Source: Burkholderiales bacterium
Lineage (GTDB): Bacteria; Pseudomonadota; Gammaproteobacteria; Burkholderiales; Burkholderiaceae_F
DNA: 6,858 nt
Direction of reading: 5' to 3'
NCBI GenBank assembly: GCA_021205255.1
Contig: JAJPXW010000016.1
Location: 1-6,858 of the forward strand
The position numbers and the translations under genes are program-made. The notes beneath the pieces were generated by a model. It was not told the DNA's origin and searched no databases. It saw only the letters and a program-made list of their open reading frames with translations. Numbering within the stretch: position 1 is the stretch's first letter; each line of letters opens with the position of its first letter. Shown here piece after piece: positions 6,558 through 6,858 of the stretch.

Positions 6558-6685
6558 AAATTTTACTCTTAGGGGTGGTACAAATACTCACAAGTACTTT
6601 ATCCCTAACTAATTTCATGTTTCTTAGGCTAGAACTGTATGGGTTTAACAAGCTTTTAGACTTCCAGCACCCGATCGTTATGCTC

Positions 6686-6858
6686 TTAATGCTGAAGGCT
6701 CTTAAGAACATTCAGACATGAAATCAATTCCTGAGGAGAATGAATCTTGAACTTTTTAGAAAGATTTAGGCGATGACCTTGTATCGTCCTTTCTGAGAGA
6801 TTCAACCGCTCACCAATGACCTTGCTAGTCAACCCTTGACCCACGAGCTTTAATATCT
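6686..6858 (-). CDS. LuxR-type helix-turn-helix regulator, C-terminal part (runs off window)
   Basis: Only the last 56 residues of this DNA-binding regulator are inside the window; the gene continues past the right edge. The translated stretch contains a nearly complete LuxR/FixJ-type helix-turn-helix: LKLVGQGLTSKVIGERLNLS, then the recognition helix ERTIQGHRLNLSKKF, then KIHSPQELI, the usual closing helix that pairs domains into dimers. It ends in LKSLQH and TAA. Family members bind promoter DNA as dimers and are controlled by an N-terminal domain, such as a phosphoacceptor receiver or a ligand-binding domain, which cannot be seen here, so neither its signal nor its class can be named. It is encoded in the same direction as fba, 177 bases upstream, with no clear terminator between; control of fba by this protein is possible but unsupported. 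Confidence 0.87.
   Translation of the reverse strand, partial: ILKLVGQGLTSKVIGERLNLSERTIQGHRLNLSKKFKIHSPQELISCLNVLKSLQH

Noticed and set aside
6682..6705. Direct repeat GCTCTTAA (6682-6689 and 6698-6705)
   Set aside because: Two eight-base copies across the end of a coding region are expected by chance, and there is no target duplication or element between them.
6529..6711. Minus-strand 60-codon frame between the LuxR-type gene and fba
   Set aside because: It overlaps the LuxR-type gene end in another frame, covers the candidate fba promoter, has no good ribosome site and shows no family features.

Overview
The window looks like ordinary chromosomal sequence from a moderately AT-rich Gram-negative bacterium, most likely a betaproteobacterium (Burkholderiales-like). 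This placement is inference from remembered family resemblance. PurB is of the E. coli/betaproteobacterial type (455 residues). The aldolase is the 354-residue class II 'Calvin-type' form. DgkA is the small integral-membrane kinase of Gram-negative bacteria. The lipoprotein LemA followed by two TPM-domain proteins is an arrangement I associate with betaproteobacteria. I see no insertion sequence, phage gene, tRNA, rRNA, CRISPR array or long repeat. Coding density is high and coding style looks uniform.

Left part (1-1295): a kynurenine-formamidase/cyclase-type metal hydrolase on the minus strand diverges from a YdjA-type nitroreductase on the plus strand across a 74-base gap. Middle (1390-4961, plus strand): lemA lipoprotein, a membrane-anchored TPM protein with a Gly-rich tail, a soluble TPM protein whose start overlaps the previous stop, then purB, closed by a strong 13-bp stem-loop terminator. 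Right part (5035-6858, minus strand, converging on that terminator): a partial LuxR-type helix-turn-helix regulator enters from the right edge, followed by fba (fructose-bisphosphate aldolase) and dgkA (diacylglycerol kinase), the last two only 16 bases apart.

Functionally, the lemA-TPM-TPM trio is probably one envelope-associated unit of poorly understood role. purB serves purine synthesis, fba glycolysis/gluconeogenesis or the Calvin cycle, and dgkA phospholipid recycling. The formamidase-like and nitroreductase genes are probably stand-alone enzymes. The 5' end of the LuxR-type gene lies outside the window, so its class and target are unknown. Nothing here qualifies as a clearly new system. 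The points most worth a second look are the TPM pair with its Gly-X-Leu/Phe tripeptide tail, an overlooked small hydrophobic reading frame at 6548-6721, the purB start without a Shine-Dalgarno sequence, and the palindromic ribosome site of the nitroreductase gene.
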